Positions 8,129-16,799 of a DNA stretch of 31,312 nucleotides are shown piece by piece. The position numbers were made by a program, and so were the translations under genes. The notes under the pieces were generated by a model that saw only the letters and a list, made by a program, of their open reading frames with translations, was not told the origin of the DNA and did not search any database. Numbering within the stretch: the first letter of the stretch is position 1; the number at the start of each line of letters is the position of its first letter. The stretch comes from a virus. The DNA is taken from the IMG/VR virus record IMGVR_UViG_3300025112_000103, positions 1-31,312 of that record; one strand, 5' to 3'.

Positions 8129-9543
8129 TGCCAGAATCAGAACTATCAGATCCCTTTTACCATCCATCCATTGTAAAATGGTTGAAAGATGGAGGCGACT
8201 TCACTGTTGAAGGAAAATCAGTAGTGGGGGGAGTAGGAGAACCTGCTTATAGAAACGGAAGAAAGGTTTTTGAAAAACACTTTTTCCTAGAATACTCACG
8301 TTGGGTAAAAGTAGCAGTATCAGTTCAATCCAATAATCCCGTAGCTGACGTATTTGCAACAATGGGATATGGACATACTGGAGCTAGTACCTCCCTATTC
8401 AATAGACGTTCTACCAAACTGCGAGTAGAGAGTTTTGACGTAGAGCTAGAGCCTAACACAGGTAGTGTCCTTCATGGTCAAGGATCTTCCTCTGTTCACT
8501 TCCTATTTGATTTTCGTAATCCTGCGAAACCTATAGTAACAACGTCCCCTAATGAAACCAAAAACGTTCCTCATGATGGAAACCAGACTGGGGGAAAGTG
8601 GGACTATATGCAAGTTAGAACACCACTAGACACAGGTGATTTACTTCGTTGGCGCAAACGTCTTTACGCTCATGCCAGATATGGAGGAAGATTTGTTCAC
8701 AAGGAGACAGGTATTCCAGTATCTGAAAAAGATTACCCAAAGGCAGTTTTACAGAATGGATCTCATTTCCATAGAGAAACTAAAACCTGGATCAAATATA
8801 CTCACCCACAGGACCCGTGGGAAGATCGTGCTGATATGAGAACAGCAGATGACCAACATTTCAGTGTGTATGATGCTCTCATGGAGGTATACAAGAGATA
8901 TCCATGGGACGAAGCTTTGCGTTGGGAGGTAATCTTTGCAGCCCACAGATTCCTTTTCCAGATCCCAGGATATAATAAAGGAACATACGCTTGGGATCCA
9001 GGCCAAGAAAGGGCTCAAGGTCGTATACCTAAGTTTGCTGCCAAATGCGTAGAAGCTTTACTTGCTGCTGGAAAACCTGAACTAGCTGGAGAAGTAGGAA
9101 TCAGATCAGCAGATAGACTTAGTAATCAAGCAAGAGAATTCAGGGAAAATATCCTAAGAGGAAGCACACCGATTCACTACTTTGAAGGATGGGGAAAGCA
9201 CTCTCCTGCCGAAGTAGGAATTCACTGGTGGGGACTAGATGCTGCTCAAAAGATGTTTAAAAAGCATGGCATAAAATTCTTAGAAAATGAACTATGTTAC
9301 ATGAAAAATTATCTTGCGAGATTCTGCTTTGATGCTTTCTTCGAATACGATGATGAGCTTCATCTACCTTATTATGTTGTAACCGATTGGACACATAAAC
9401 GTAAATCATCAGGTGGGGCACACTTTGCATGGTTGGCAGCTAGACACGCTAGCCCCAAGGATGAGAATGAAGAACGTAAAATGAGATTGCTGAAAATCTT
9501 AGGCCTAAAGGTCGAAGATCGATTTAAAGGAGATCTAGCTTAG
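8128..9543 (+). CDS. Large unknown protein with helical, His/Trp-rich C-terminal half
   Basis: 471 residues. Residues 1-140 look beta-rich. Residues 150-460 look alpha-helical and contain aromatic and His-rich motifs: WDYMQVRTPLD, HFHRETKTWIKYTHPQDPWEDRADMRTADDQHFS, HYFEGWGKHSPAEVGIHWWG and KRKSSGGAHFAWLAARH (long stretches here are given as separate landmarks only). Such a helical domain rich in conserved His, Asp and Trp recalls alpha/alpha-toroid polysaccharide lyases or hydrolases, but I cannot assign a family. It is translationally coupled to the gene before it (TAATG). No signal peptide. Confidence 0.8.
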   Translation: MPESELSDPFYHPSIVKWLKDGGDFTVEGKSVVGGVGEPAYRNGRKVFEKHFFLEYSRWVKVAVSVQSNNPVADVFATMGYGHTGASTSLFNRRSTKLRVESFDVELEPNTGSVLHGQGSSSVHFLFDFRNPAKPIVTTSPNETKNVPHDGNQTGGKWDYMQVRTPLDTGDLLRWRKRLYAHARYGGRFVHKETGIPVSEKDYPKAVLQNGSHFHRETKTWIKYTHPQDPWEDRADMRTADDQHFSVYDALMEVYKRYPWDEALRWEVIFAAHRFLFQIPGYNKGTYAWDPGQERAQGRIPKFAAKCVEALLAAGKPELAGEVGIRSADRLSNQAREFRENILRGSTPIHYFEGWGKHSPAEVGIHWWGLDAAQKMFKKHGIKFLENELCYMKNYLARFCFDAFFEYDDELHLPYYVVTDWTHKRKSSGGAHFAWLAARHASPKDENEERKMRLLKILGLKVEDRFKGDLA

Positions 9544-9563
9544 ACTTTTCACTATCTTAGGCT

Positions 9564-9782
9564 ATGATAGTAGATGGCTCACTAACAGATGAAGAGGCCC
9601 ATACTTTTCTAAAAAGTAAGTATGAAAATATGCATAATCATTGGGTTACTTATCTAACAAGTGAAATCGATTGGAATCCTATACAAATTTTATCAACAAC
9701 TTTAGTTTCCATCAATCCACAAGTTTCTTACTTACAAGCAAGAAACTACCTAAAGGAAATTTTGAATGAGAGACAAAATTAA
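9564..9782 (+). CDS. Unknown small protein
   Basis: 72 residues with no recognised family; acidic and probably helical at its C-terminus (SYLQARNYLKEILNERQ). It begins 20 nt after the preceding gene and overlaps the next by 17 nt. The ATG at 9564 lies inside a TATGAT sequence, and I see no Shine-Dalgarno site. Confidence 0.55.
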   Translation: MIVDGSLTDEEAHTFLKSKYENMHNHWVTYLTSEIDWNPIQILSTTLVSINPQVSYLQARNYLKEILNERQN

Positions 9783-10152
9783 GAAACAGTTAGAATATAT
9801 CAAACAGGTTTACTGGGATCACAAGTTCGCCTATCCAGGCTATACGTATGGAGTGGATAAGCATGAAACAAATATCACCTGGGGTGAAGACTTGAAAGAG
9901 GGAGAAACTCATGAACCTGTAGACTTCGGAACTTCTATGTGGTTTAAAGGTTACCTCAAAGGTTTAGAAGCTTCATACAGAGTTCTACTGCACACGCTCC
10001 CTAGAGAAGATTGGGGAGCAAACTCTTTATTCGCTCCTGCTCCTAACTATGAAGAAATGTGTGAAATCCGAGATAAAGCTGTCAAGAATGGATGGAAGAC
10101 CGAAGAGGACTTTACAGAGTATCTTACTTTTTTAGAAGGGAGAACTACATAA
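9766..10152 (+). CDS. Unknown 128-aa protein
   Basis: 128 residues, soluble, rich in aromatic residues (VYWDHKFAYPGYTYGVDKHE, FGTSMWFKGYLKGLEASYR). No family recognised. It overlaps the preceding gene by 17 nt and ends 3 nt before the HEAT-repeat gene, so it shares their transcript. Confidence 0.7.
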   Translation: MRDKIKKQLEYIKQVYWDHKFAYPGYTYGVDKHETNITWGEDLKEGETHEPVDFGTSMWFKGYLKGLEASYRVLLHTLPREDWGANSLFAPAPNYEEMCEIRDKAVKNGWKTEEDFTEYLTFLEGRTT

Positions 10153-10155
10153 AAT

Positions 10156-12216
10156 ATGAAGAAATTCTTTAATTTAGCTTTCGCTGCAATTCTAGCACTA
10201 CCAACAATTGCCGTAGCTCACGGTGGAATGTATCGTGGTCCGGGGGATGTTGTTCCCCCAGGAACACCAGGACATCGCGGACCAAATACTGGAGGGCCAG
10301 GAGCACCCGGCCCAGTAACCCCAGGTGGCCTCTCCCCAGGCGCACCAAACCCCTCTGGTCCTACCACCCCCGGTTCAGCCCCTGGTGGCCCAAATACTGG
10401 AGGGCCAGGAGCACCTGGACCTGGACCTGGACCTGGACCCAGAACTGGGCCTAGAGGTATTTATATTGGTGCTGATCTAAGCAAGTGGCAGTTTTGGTGG
10501 GAATTCAACAAGGCTCCATTCATCAACTTAAAGGACGCGATTCACGCTCCCATGGTTATCACCGGATCCCCGGAATTCTACATGGGTCCGACGAAGCGTG
10601 TCGCCTCCAAGGATACCTCTAAACCATCGAAATATGATATCCAAGGAAGTATCCTACCTGCATTAAAGAGAGCATTGGATACCTCGAATAACCGTGACAT
10701 AAACTCAGCCTGTATTATTGCACTAGCTAAGATTGGACGCGATCATAATACTTTTGATATCCTTTCTATCTTTAAAGAATATTTGAACACCCCAGATCAA
10801 GAAATCCGAGAAACAGCGGCTCTTGCTATGGGTATCTCAGGGATGAAAAGTGCTAAAACACTTCTTACAGACTTAGCTTGGGATACAGCAGCAGGCAGAA
10901 AAGCCTGTAAACGCACACAAGTTGACGCTCGCACACGTTCATTCGCATGTTATAGTTTGGGTCTTATCGCACATCTAAACGACAACATTGATCTCAAATA
11001 TGAATGCTTTAACGCTATCGACAAAATCCTATCTGATGAGAATACTCATGACCGTAACCTGAAAGTTGCAGCCATCAATGGAATGGCTCTTTTACACCTC
11101 AACAAAAAGAACTTGAGCGATAAGGAAACAAAACTTTTAGACAACATACTGAAGTCCCTAGATGCTTATTATGACAAAGCAGCAGGACGAGGAACTGATC
11201 TTATCAAGTCCCATGTTCCTCCAGCTATCGCTAAACTTTTAGGGCGTGGACATTCACACAAGCAGAATTTCTATAAAGAGAAATTCTCTAAAGAACTATC
11301 TTCAAGGAAAAAGAAGGGTAGCGATATCTACCGTGCAGCAGCCATAGCTTTGGGCCAATTAGCTGAGTCTAAAGAAGACAATAAGGCAGACGAGAAATAC
11401 TCTAAGGCTTTGTTTTCATACTATCAAAATGGCAAAGATCCTCAAGCCAAGTATTTCTGCTTATTAGGAATGGGCCAAATTGGTGGTAATACCAATAGAC
11501 ATAAATTGCTAATAGAGCTTGGCCTAGGTCGTAAAACACTTGATCGTCCATGGGCTGCTCTTGGATTAGGTATCATGAGTTTCCATCGCTTCGAAAATGA
11601 TAAACACGCTAGAGTTGATAACCTTGTAGGTGATTGTATTTTGAAGCAGTTAAAATCAGTTAAAGCTCCAGAAGCTAGAAGTGCATTCGCTATTGCTCTT
11701 GGCTTGTGTCGTTATGAGAAGGGTTCCAGCGAACTAATGAATCTACTGGTAAAATATCGTCACCAGGACGAATTCGCTGGCTACCTCTGCATTAGTCTAG
11801 CACTGATGAACGAACAAAAAGCAAAGAGAGATATCCATGAAGTAGTTAGCGGGGCTGTACGCCGCCCGGAGCTTCTTCAACAGGCTGCAATTGCTCTTGG
11901 TAAACTTGGAGATAGGACTGTAACTCAAACTCTAATAGGTATGCTACAGGAGAAAGAAACCAATCTAGCCAAAATGAGTGCTATTGCTTCTGCGTTAGGA
12001 TTTATTGGAGATCGTAGGACCATTGCTCCTCTGAAAAAGATATTGTTTAATGACTCCCTAACCCCTCTGAGCCGTGCTTTCGCAGCGGTTGCTCTAGGTG
12101 GGGTTGCAGATAAAGAGAAGTTGCCCTGGAACTCTAAGATTGCTCGCAACATGAACTATAGGGGTGCAGTGGAAACTCTAACTCAGTCTGGATCTGGAAT
12201 TTTGGATATCCTGTAA
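10156..12216 (+). CDS. Secreted HEAT-repeat protein with Pro/Gly-rich linker
   Basis: 686 residues. A Sec signal peptide (MKKFFNLAFAAILALPTIAVA, cleavage near residue 21) is followed by a collagen-like Pro/Gly linker (about 25-102) with a duplicated PNTGGPGAPG unit. Then comes KWQFWWEFN (about 110-118) and a long alpha-solenoid of HEAT-like repeats to the end (units such as AACIIALAKIG, AAIALGQLAESK, AKYFCLLGMGQIGG, QQAAIALGKLGD and AAVALGGVADKEK). HEAT repeats bind proteins. The combination of signal peptide, linker, WxFWWxFN and HEAT repeats resembles secreted Planctomycetes proteins I know of, so host origin is likely. An exported HEAT protein is unusual in a phage; it may act at the envelope or be part of the virion. 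Confidence 0.85.
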   Translation: MKKFFNLAFAAILALPTIAVAHGGMYRGPGDVVPPGTPGHRGPNTGGPGAPGPVTPGGLSPGAPNPSGPTTPGSAPGGPNTGGPGAPGPGPGPGPRTGPRGIYIGADLSKWQFWWEFNKAPFINLKDAIHAPMVITGSPEFYMGPTKRVASKDTSKPSKYDIQGSILPALKRALDTSNNRDINSACIIALAKIGRDHNTFDILSIFKEYLNTPDQEIRETAALAMGISGMKSAKTLLTDLAWDTAAGRKACKRTQVDARTRSFACYSLGLIAHLNDNIDLKYECFNAIDKILSDENTHDRNLKVAAINGMALLHLNKKNLSDKETKLLDNILKSLDAYYDKAAGRGTDLIKSHVPPAIAKLLGRGHSHKQNFYKEKFSKELSSRKKKGSDIYRAAAIALGQLAESKEDNKADEKYSKALFSYYQNGKDPQAKYFCLLGMGQIGGNTNRHKLLIELGLGRKTLDRPWAALGLGIMSFHRFENDKHARVDNLVGDCILKQLKSVKAPEARSAFAIALGLCRYEKGSSELMNLLVKYRHQDEFAGYLCISLALMNEQKAKRDIHEVVSGAVRRPELLQQAAIALGKLGDRTVTQTLIGMLQEKETNLAKMSAIASALGFIGDRRTIAPLKKILFNDSLTPLSRAFAAVALGGVADKEKLPWNSKIARNMNYRGAVETLTQSGSGILDIL

Positions 12217-12229
12217 AAATGGCTTACAA

Positions 12230-12442
12230 GTGCAAGCAGGAATCATAATAACCAAACGCTCTGCTAAAGAGATCAGAAGCATCATAAAGGAACAGAACTA
12301 CGATGCCTCTGTGATGGTCAGAATCGGCACTAAGGGAGGCGGGTGTGCAGGCATGACATACGTGTTAGACTTCGATAAGGACGGTGCAAGCGAATTTGAC
12401 CTCACCTACGAGCAAGGTTGTGGAACGTCCTTCTCAGTCTAA
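12230..12442 (+). CDS. Shortened IscA/HesB-type Fe-S carrier protein
   Basis: 70 residues from GTG 12230. The N-terminal half matches A-type Fe-S carriers (ITKRSAKEIRSIIKEQ, then VRIGTKGGGCAGMTYVLDF with the first conserved Cys). The last residues GCGTSFSV match the family's C-terminal CGCG-x-SF-x-V. Family members are about 105-110 residues long and have 40-50 residues between these blocks. Here the gap is only about 15 residues, so an internal segment is missing and the first Cys of the CGC pair is gone. The reading frame is intact. It may be a decayed gene or a reduced domain. ATG 12219 upstream is out of frame. HesB-like genes occur in marine T4-like phages. The stop abuts the stop of the convergent gene. 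Confidence 0.6.
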   Translation: MQAGIIITKRSAKEIRSIIKEQNYDASVMVRIGTKGGGCAGMTYVLDFDKDGASEFDLTYEQGCGTSFSV

Positions 12443-13300
12443 CTAAGTACCATACTTATGCCAGTTTCGATCATAGCTAGGCACAGATCTTAGCTGGGCA
12501 GGAATTAGACCATCGAAAAAGCCCCTATTCTTTAGATGTAAAGCAAGATTATGAATAAGATTTCTCATATCTCCTGAGTTTTCATTTACAGGAGCATAAT
12601 CTCCACCCATCCATCCCCACGATGCCGAGTTCCTTGCGCAGACAGCCCCGTGAGGATTGCCAACCGCCCAGTCCCCCCAATAATTTTGGTTACTTTCTAT
12701 CTTGCCAGATGCTCCCCAAGGATCCACGACTGTCACTTCTGGAAAACTTATAACATCTTGCACAGATTCAGAATACGCTCCCCCCATGCTGGACAGCCAA
12801 GGTCTTCGATCAACTCCGATAGTGCTAATTACCCTACTCATAGGTCCGACCGTCCCGTCCGCACTAGACAACGGCCCGGATGTAGAATAAGTATTTCCCT
12901 TAATATCTTGATCATATCGAATAACTTGGAATTCCTGGGGAACAAAAGTTGAAGACCCAGTCCACGTTCCCGTAACAATCGTCCTATCATGAGAGGCAGT
13001 AACCTTAATTCTAAGTTCTGATGCTTGAATCGCTTGCATAGCAGAAGTGTAGCCAGCGTTGCTCACCGCACCTCCAGCCACGCACGAACTGAGCATAAGA
13101 CCTCTTCCCACTCTCATATAATCTGTGGGCGTCAACTTAGGTTGACGATATATGTCTAAGTACAGGGTTTGAGTCGTGACCATGGCAACGCCTTCGAAGG
13201 GAGTCGATGTCGAAACGTCAGAAAGAGAATAAGAACTAGCATTAGTTTGTGCGTAGGCATTAGAGCTAGGATCTAGGGGAGCAATGATAGGAGCAGCCAT
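12443..13300 (-). CDS. Probable virion or structural protein, unknown
   Basis: 285 residues beginning MAAPIIAPLDPSSN, rich in Ser, Thr, Gly and Asn, beta-rich, without signal peptide or membrane segments. The short residue MAA-type start and low charge resemble the fibre-like protein at the left edge and other phage virion proteins, but I recognise no family. AGAGG lies about 11 nt before ATG 13300, and a CTATATATTT box lies 17 nt upstream (13318-13327). It converges with the IscA-like gene without any intergenic space. Confidence 0.65.
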   Translation of the reverse strand: MAAPIIAPLDPSSNAYAQTNASSYSLSDVSTSTPFEGVAMVTTQTLYLDIYRQPKLTPTDYMRVGRGLMLSSCVAGGAVSNAGYTSAMQAIQASELRIKVTASHDRTIVTGTWTGSSTFVPQEFQVIRYDQDIKGNTYSTSGPLSSADGTVGPMSRVISTIGVDRRPWLSSMGGAYSESVQDVISFPEVTVVDPWGASGKIESNQNYWGDWAVGNPHGAVCARNSASWGWMGGDYAPVNENSGDMRNLIHNLALHLKNRGFFDGLIPAQLRSVPSYDRNWHKYGT

Positions 13301-13370
13301 AAGTAAAGTTACCTCTCAAATATATAGTTTAGTTCAACGCTTAGACTCTAAATAATGTGGAGATTTACAT

Positions 13371-13580
13371 ATGACTATCCAAAATGATATTCTAACCCAT
13401 TTAGATGATGCAGCAGCATCTTACGCAAAACTGCTAATTGAAAGAAAAGCTATTGAGACTAGTTTATACAAAGCATATAGTCTAATAGGGCATTTTATGC
13501 CACCTCAGGAGAGCCCTGAATTCCTAGAGCCTACGACAAATGATAAATGGCAAGCACTAAACGAGGATACTGATGACTGA
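13371..13580 (+). CDS. Unknown small protein
   Basis: 69 residues: a helical N-terminal half (HLDDAAASYAKLLIERKAIE) and an acidic tail. No family recognised. It has a GGAG site 7 nt before ATG 13371 and overlaps the next gene by 8 nt (ATGACTGA), so it is the first gene of a two-gene unit. Confidence 0.65.
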   Translation: MTIQNDILTHLDDAAASYAKLLIERKAIETSLYKAYSLIGHFMPPQESPEFLEPTTNDKWQALNEDTDD

Positions 13581-14991
13581 AATTCAAGACCAATTTGATA
13601 ACGTTAAAAATAGTTTAGGAGACTTTATAACCGCAGGCGATGATTTAGCTACAAATGTAGCTTCACTTCACAAAACTATCAATCAAGGGGGATTGGGTCA
13701 GTCTACTGTAGCTGATAGCGATACAATCACTAGCTTTGCCATTACCTGGAAATTCGATAAAAAATACCCTGTTGGGCAGTATGCTAATGGAGATTGGTGG
13801 GTAGTAGGACCAGTCAACGTGGTAAGCATTACTCCTGAATCTAAATTAGGGGCCTTTGGATCGACGACGAGAATCGCTAACGGTTCACAAATCAATCCTA
13901 CGGTGAGCGCAGCCCAAGGGTATGATAATGAAATGAAATGGACAAGTTACGTTGCTGCCCTAAATGTAGCATTTAATGTATCCCAGACCAAGCAACTCAC
14001 AGTACCTGTAAATTCCTCTTTAATCTCTACAAAAAGTGTAGTTGCAACTAAGGCTAGACCTCAACTCTCAGATGCGAGCGTATTAACCGTGGTAGCCTCA
14101 GCCCCCCAGCCAGGAGATTTCAGACCTGCATACGTAGGAGCAAGTAAGGTTTCTACTTTCAACGCAAGTAATATTGATTATTCTCTACTAAAAAGCCTTG
14201 CTCCCGCTTCTACTCCCCTATCTTGGCCTAAAATGGAGAGAATCGTAGAAAGAGTTTACTTGGATCACCTTCCTGATTTCCCGTCAAGAAACCAGCATCC
14301 AAGTAATAACATGAGTCCATATGGCAGAGATCTTTGCTATGACTTAGCCCAAGTAGCTGCAATGCTTCACACTGATGCAACTATAGCCCAAAAGACAAAA
14401 ACTGTAATTGGACTGATTCAAATTGGAATTGACATTTACGGAGTTGCACTTAACGCTGGGAATACGATGTGGCCTGCTAATGGAGGTCATGCTAGTGGAA
14501 GAGTCTGGCCTCCAATTTTTGCGGGACTAATGCTAAATGACCCTGCAATGCAAAACGTTAGAAACATTGCAGACTTCGGAGAAACTGATCAATGCTTCTA
14601 CGTAGAGTTCACTGGCAAAGACCCGCTGAACACTTCATCATGGAATAATGGTTATGGTGGTTATAAGCTTGAACACAGCGGTATGCCAGAATGGGGAATT
14701 AGACATAGACTAAGGCCCTGGAAGGATGAACTGTGGTGGCATAGAAACTATCGAGAATGTTGCACCGCAGCGTCTTGGTATGGAAATGCTTTCGCAGCCG
14801 ATGTAATGGGAGCTAGAGCATTGTGGAAATCTGATGCCTTCTTTGATTATATGGAACGTTATAATTTCTATGCTAAGTTCTGGAGCGGTAAATACGTATA
14901 TTGGGGAGATCCTCTAGCTTATAGGATGTGGGAAAAATACACAGACAAATATTCAGTTAGGATTGATAAGACGCCGCCGATGCCAAGGTGA
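13573..14991 (+). CDS. Conserved large protein of unknown function (YGRD / NGGH family)
   Basis: 472 residues. Residues 1-45 are probably helical coiled coil. Residues 50-190 are beta-rich and include a YPVGQYANGDWWVVGPVNVV block. Residues 210-460 are helical with WPKMERIVERVYLDHLPDFP, NQHPSNNMSPYGRDL, QIGIDIYGVALNAGNTMW, NGGHASGRVWPPIFAGLML and GYGGYKLEHSGMPEWGIRH. These motifs resemble a family I recall from Planctomycetes genomes, function unknown. The helical half with conserved Asn, His, Tyr and Arg looks like an alpha/alpha-toroid lyase or hydrolase. No signal peptide; the N-terminal coiled coil could mount it on the virion. It ends 7 nt from the convergent gene. Confidence 0.8.
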   Translation: MTEIQDQFDNVKNSLGDFITAGDDLATNVASLHKTINQGGLGQSTVADSDTITSFAITWKFDKKYPVGQYANGDWWVVGPVNVVSITPESKLGAFGSTTRIANGSQINPTVSAAQGYDNEMKWTSYVAALNVAFNVSQTKQLTVPVNSSLISTKSVVATKARPQLSDASVLTVVASAPQPGDFRPAYVGASKVSTFNASNIDYSLLKSLAPASTPLSWPKMERIVERVYLDHLPDFPSRNQHPSNNMSPYGRDLCYDLAQVAAMLHTDATIAQKTKTVIGLIQIGIDIYGVALNAGNTMWPANGGHASGRVWPPIFAGLMLNDPAMQNVRNIADFGETDQCFYVEFTGKDPLNTSSWNNGYGGYKLEHSGMPEWGIRHRLRPWKDELWWHRNYRECCTAASWYGNAFAADVMGARALWKSDAFFDYMERYNFYAKFWSGKYVYWGDPLAYRMWEKYTDKYSVRIDKTPPMPR

Positions 14992-14998
14992 TAGCTAC

Positions 14999-15640
14999 TT
15001 ATCGGGGTTTTACTTTGGATGCTGGTTTCTTGATCGCAGCCGTGGATTGGTCAACCTTCTTCTTCCACTCTTTCTTTTCTTCATCGGTTGGCTCATAGTT
15101 AGGATCTCGACTGGCAAGGACCTTTGGGTCTACATTAGCTTTTGCGCGTTTTCGGGCGGTGCGATGCGCTGCGTCCACCGTTATCTTGGACGGTATACCC
15201 TCTTCCATAAACTTAGCATTAGAATCTCTCAGAATTTCAGGATCTATTGAAGGAACTGGTTGATCGACACCTTGATATACTTGTGTCTTTACCCCATCTA
15301 CCAACTCGTGGGAATACGATATTTGTCCTCTTCGTCCCGCCTCTCGCCCCCTATCAGCATCATAGACTGCGGGCTCCTTGGGCTTAAGCGCGTTTGCCTT
15401 CATCTTCTTGGCATTCTGGGCTCTCGTGGCCTTCCTCCCCAGATGGAGTTGAGTCCTTGGTGCTTCTGTATTGAATTTCCCAGTGTATCCACGCCGATTG
15501 TCAGTGCTGGCTTTAGGACCCATATTGCCTTGAGGAGAAGTGGGAGAGGTTCGGATTGGGGTAGCTGCCGCTACTGCTATCCTTGCAGACCTACTGGCTC
15601 TCCGTGTTTCATCTGTCTTTTCTTTACTAATATGATTCAT
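14999..15640 (-). CDS. Basic, disordered protein, unknown
   Basis: 213 residues, very rich in Arg, Lys, Ala, Ser and Pro with few hydrophobic residues. It looks largely disordered and could bind nucleic acid, but no family is recognised. AGGA lies 7 nt before ATG 15640. Transcription converges with the gene ending at 14991. Confidence 0.65.
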   Translation of the reverse strand: MNHISKEKTDETRRASRSARIAVAAATPIRTSPTSPQGNMGPKASTDNRRGYTGKFNTEAPRTQLHLGRKATRAQNAKKMKANALKPKEPAVYDADRGREAGRRGQISYSHELVDGVKTQVYQGVDQPVPSIDPEILRDSNAKFMEEGIPSKITVDAAHRTARKRAKANVDPKVLASRDPNYEPTDEEKKEWKKKVDQSTAAIKKPASKVKPR

Positions 15641-15748
15641 AATATTTTCCTAATTTAGGCATGTACATTGCCCATGTCTTATTTAGACATGCAATCTATT
15701 CAAATAATGATGAATTTATTCAAGGTTATTCAGGAGTCCCTTAAATCC

Positions 15749-15776
15749 TAATAGGAGTCCCTTAGAACTTTTAGAA
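15749..15776 (+). repeat. 28-bp direct repeat, left copy (flanks glycosyltransferase gene)
   Basis: This 28-bp sequence, beginning TAATAGGAGTCCCTTAGA, is identical to 16593-16620. The two copies bracket the glycosyltransferase gene 15809-16576. A further GGAGTCCC lies just upstream (15733). Confidence 0.9.
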
Positions 15777-15796
15777 ACTGCTTTTAGTAGTCCCAC

Positions 15797-15802
15797 TATA
15801 AT
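15797..15802 (+). promoter_or_regulatory. -10 box TATAAT 6 nt before ATG 15809
   Basis: A perfect TATAAT is followed by GTAAGT and the ATG of the glycosyltransferase gene. The spacing is that of the leaderless promoters in the block downstream. No convincing -35 hexamer lies 16-17 bases upstream. Confidence 0.4.
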
Positions 15803-15808
15803 GTAAGT

Positions 15809-16576
15809 ATGATTATTTACACGTATATCTTTTGTTGGAATGAAGAGAAGATACTACCTTTCACTTTAGACCATTATTCTCAGTTTAGTGATAGAATTTT
15901 TTTATTAGACAATTATTCAACTGATAAGAGCTTGAAAATTGCTAGTAAGTATAATAAGGTAACAGTCATTCCAATCTCTTGTGAAGAAGACGATGACACT
16001 TACGATGAGTATAAATCAGCTAAACTTAGATCTACTATTTACAAAGATGAAACTTACGGATTTCATGCAACAAATAAAGCAGATTGGGCAATTTTAGTAG
16101 ATGCAGATGAGTTTGTTTACCATCCTAATATAATAAAAATATTAAAGAATTATAAGGAACAAGGCGTTGCAATTCCCAGGTTAGCAGGTTATGATATGAT
16201 TTCTAATAAATTCCCATCCCACAAAAAAGGAATTTTACTCACAGACATAGTAAAAAAAGGCAATGCTAGTATAACACAGTGTAAACCTGTAATGATAGAT
16301 CCAAACAAAGTAGAGGTAAAGTTTAGTGTTGGAGCACATTTTCATTCTCAAGTTACGGGGGCTGCACTACCTTCCATACTAGCAGATATTAAACTGTTAC
16401 ATTATAAGAATTTAAGTAAAGAGTATGTGATAGCTCGATATAAACAACTAGCACCTCGTTCATCCTGCACCAACAAAGCTAATAAGTTTGGAGAGCACTG
16501 GTATTCCAAGAGAAGTCATAAAGGTATACAAGAGGGATTTGAAAATAGTTATAAAAAATCTAAGAATGTTATTTAG
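15809..16576 (+). CDS. Family 2-like glycosyltransferase (DADEF motif)
   Basis: 255 residues. It starts MIIYTYIFCWNEEKILPFTL, followed by FLLDNYSTDKSLKIA and WAILVDADEFVYHP (DxD metal site at 98-102). These are the hallmarks of the Glyco_tranf_2_4-like glycosyltransferases that begin with an NE-x-x-x-LP motif. It is more AT-rich than its neighbours and flanked by a perfect 28-bp direct repeat, so it was probably inserted as a cassette. There is no Shine-Dalgarno site; TATAAT lies 6 nt before the ATG. The acceptor is unknown. Confidence 0.8.
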   Translation: MIIYTYIFCWNEEKILPFTLDHYSQFSDRIFLLDNYSTDKSLKIASKYNKVTVIPISCEEDDDTYDEYKSAKLRSTIYKDETYGFHATNKADWAILVDADEFVYHPNIIKILKNYKEQGVAIPRLAGYDMISNKFPSHKKGILLTDIVKKGNASITQCKPVMIDPNKVEVKFSVGAHFHSQVTGAALPSILADIKLLHYKNLSKEYVIARYKQLAPRSSCTNKANKFGEHWYSKRSHKGIQEGFENSYKKSKNVI

Positions 16577-16592
16577 TAAGGAGTCCCAATTT

Positions 16593-16620
16593 TAATAGGA
16601 GTCCCTTAGAACTTTTAGAA
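16593..16620 (+). repeat. 28-bp direct repeat, right copy
   Basis: Identical to 15749-15776; see that entry. The sequences diverge immediately after the repeat (ACTG versus CTAA). Confidence 0.9.
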
Positions 16621-16709
16621 CTAATTTGAGTAACTATAAAATAAGATAGATACTGTGTATATGGGGCGAAGCCGATGGAACAGGAGTCCCAAAAACGTAA
16701 AGCATATAT

Positions 16710-16783
16710 ACGTTATACCGCAAGCATACATACATAAAACTTACATACGTTATACCGCAAGCATACATACATAAAACTTACAT
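16710..16783 (+). repeat. 37-bp tandem duplication
   Basis: Two perfect head-to-tail copies (16710-16746 and 16747-16783) of a 37-bp unit beginning ACGTTATACCGCAAGCATAC. No spacer and no associated genes, so this is not a CRISPR array. Confidence 0.95.
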
Positions 16784-16799
16784 CATCCCTGGTCTACTA

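Larger units (their letters stand above)
16577..16799. other. Non-coding stretch with GGAGTCCC repeats
   Basis: No gene seen. The stretch holds GGAGTCCC at 16580, 16599 and 16683 (also 15733 and 15754 before the glycosyltransferase gene), the right copy of the 28-bp direct repeat and a 37-bp tandem duplication. Confidence 0.7.

Noticed and set aside
9541-9568. Leaderless promoter before the 9564 gene
   Set aside because: TAGACT-16-TATGAT is present, but the in-frame ATG lies inside the -10 box, so the geometry fails.
16710-16783. CRISPR-like repeat
   Set aside because: Only two direct copies without spacers and no cas genes.
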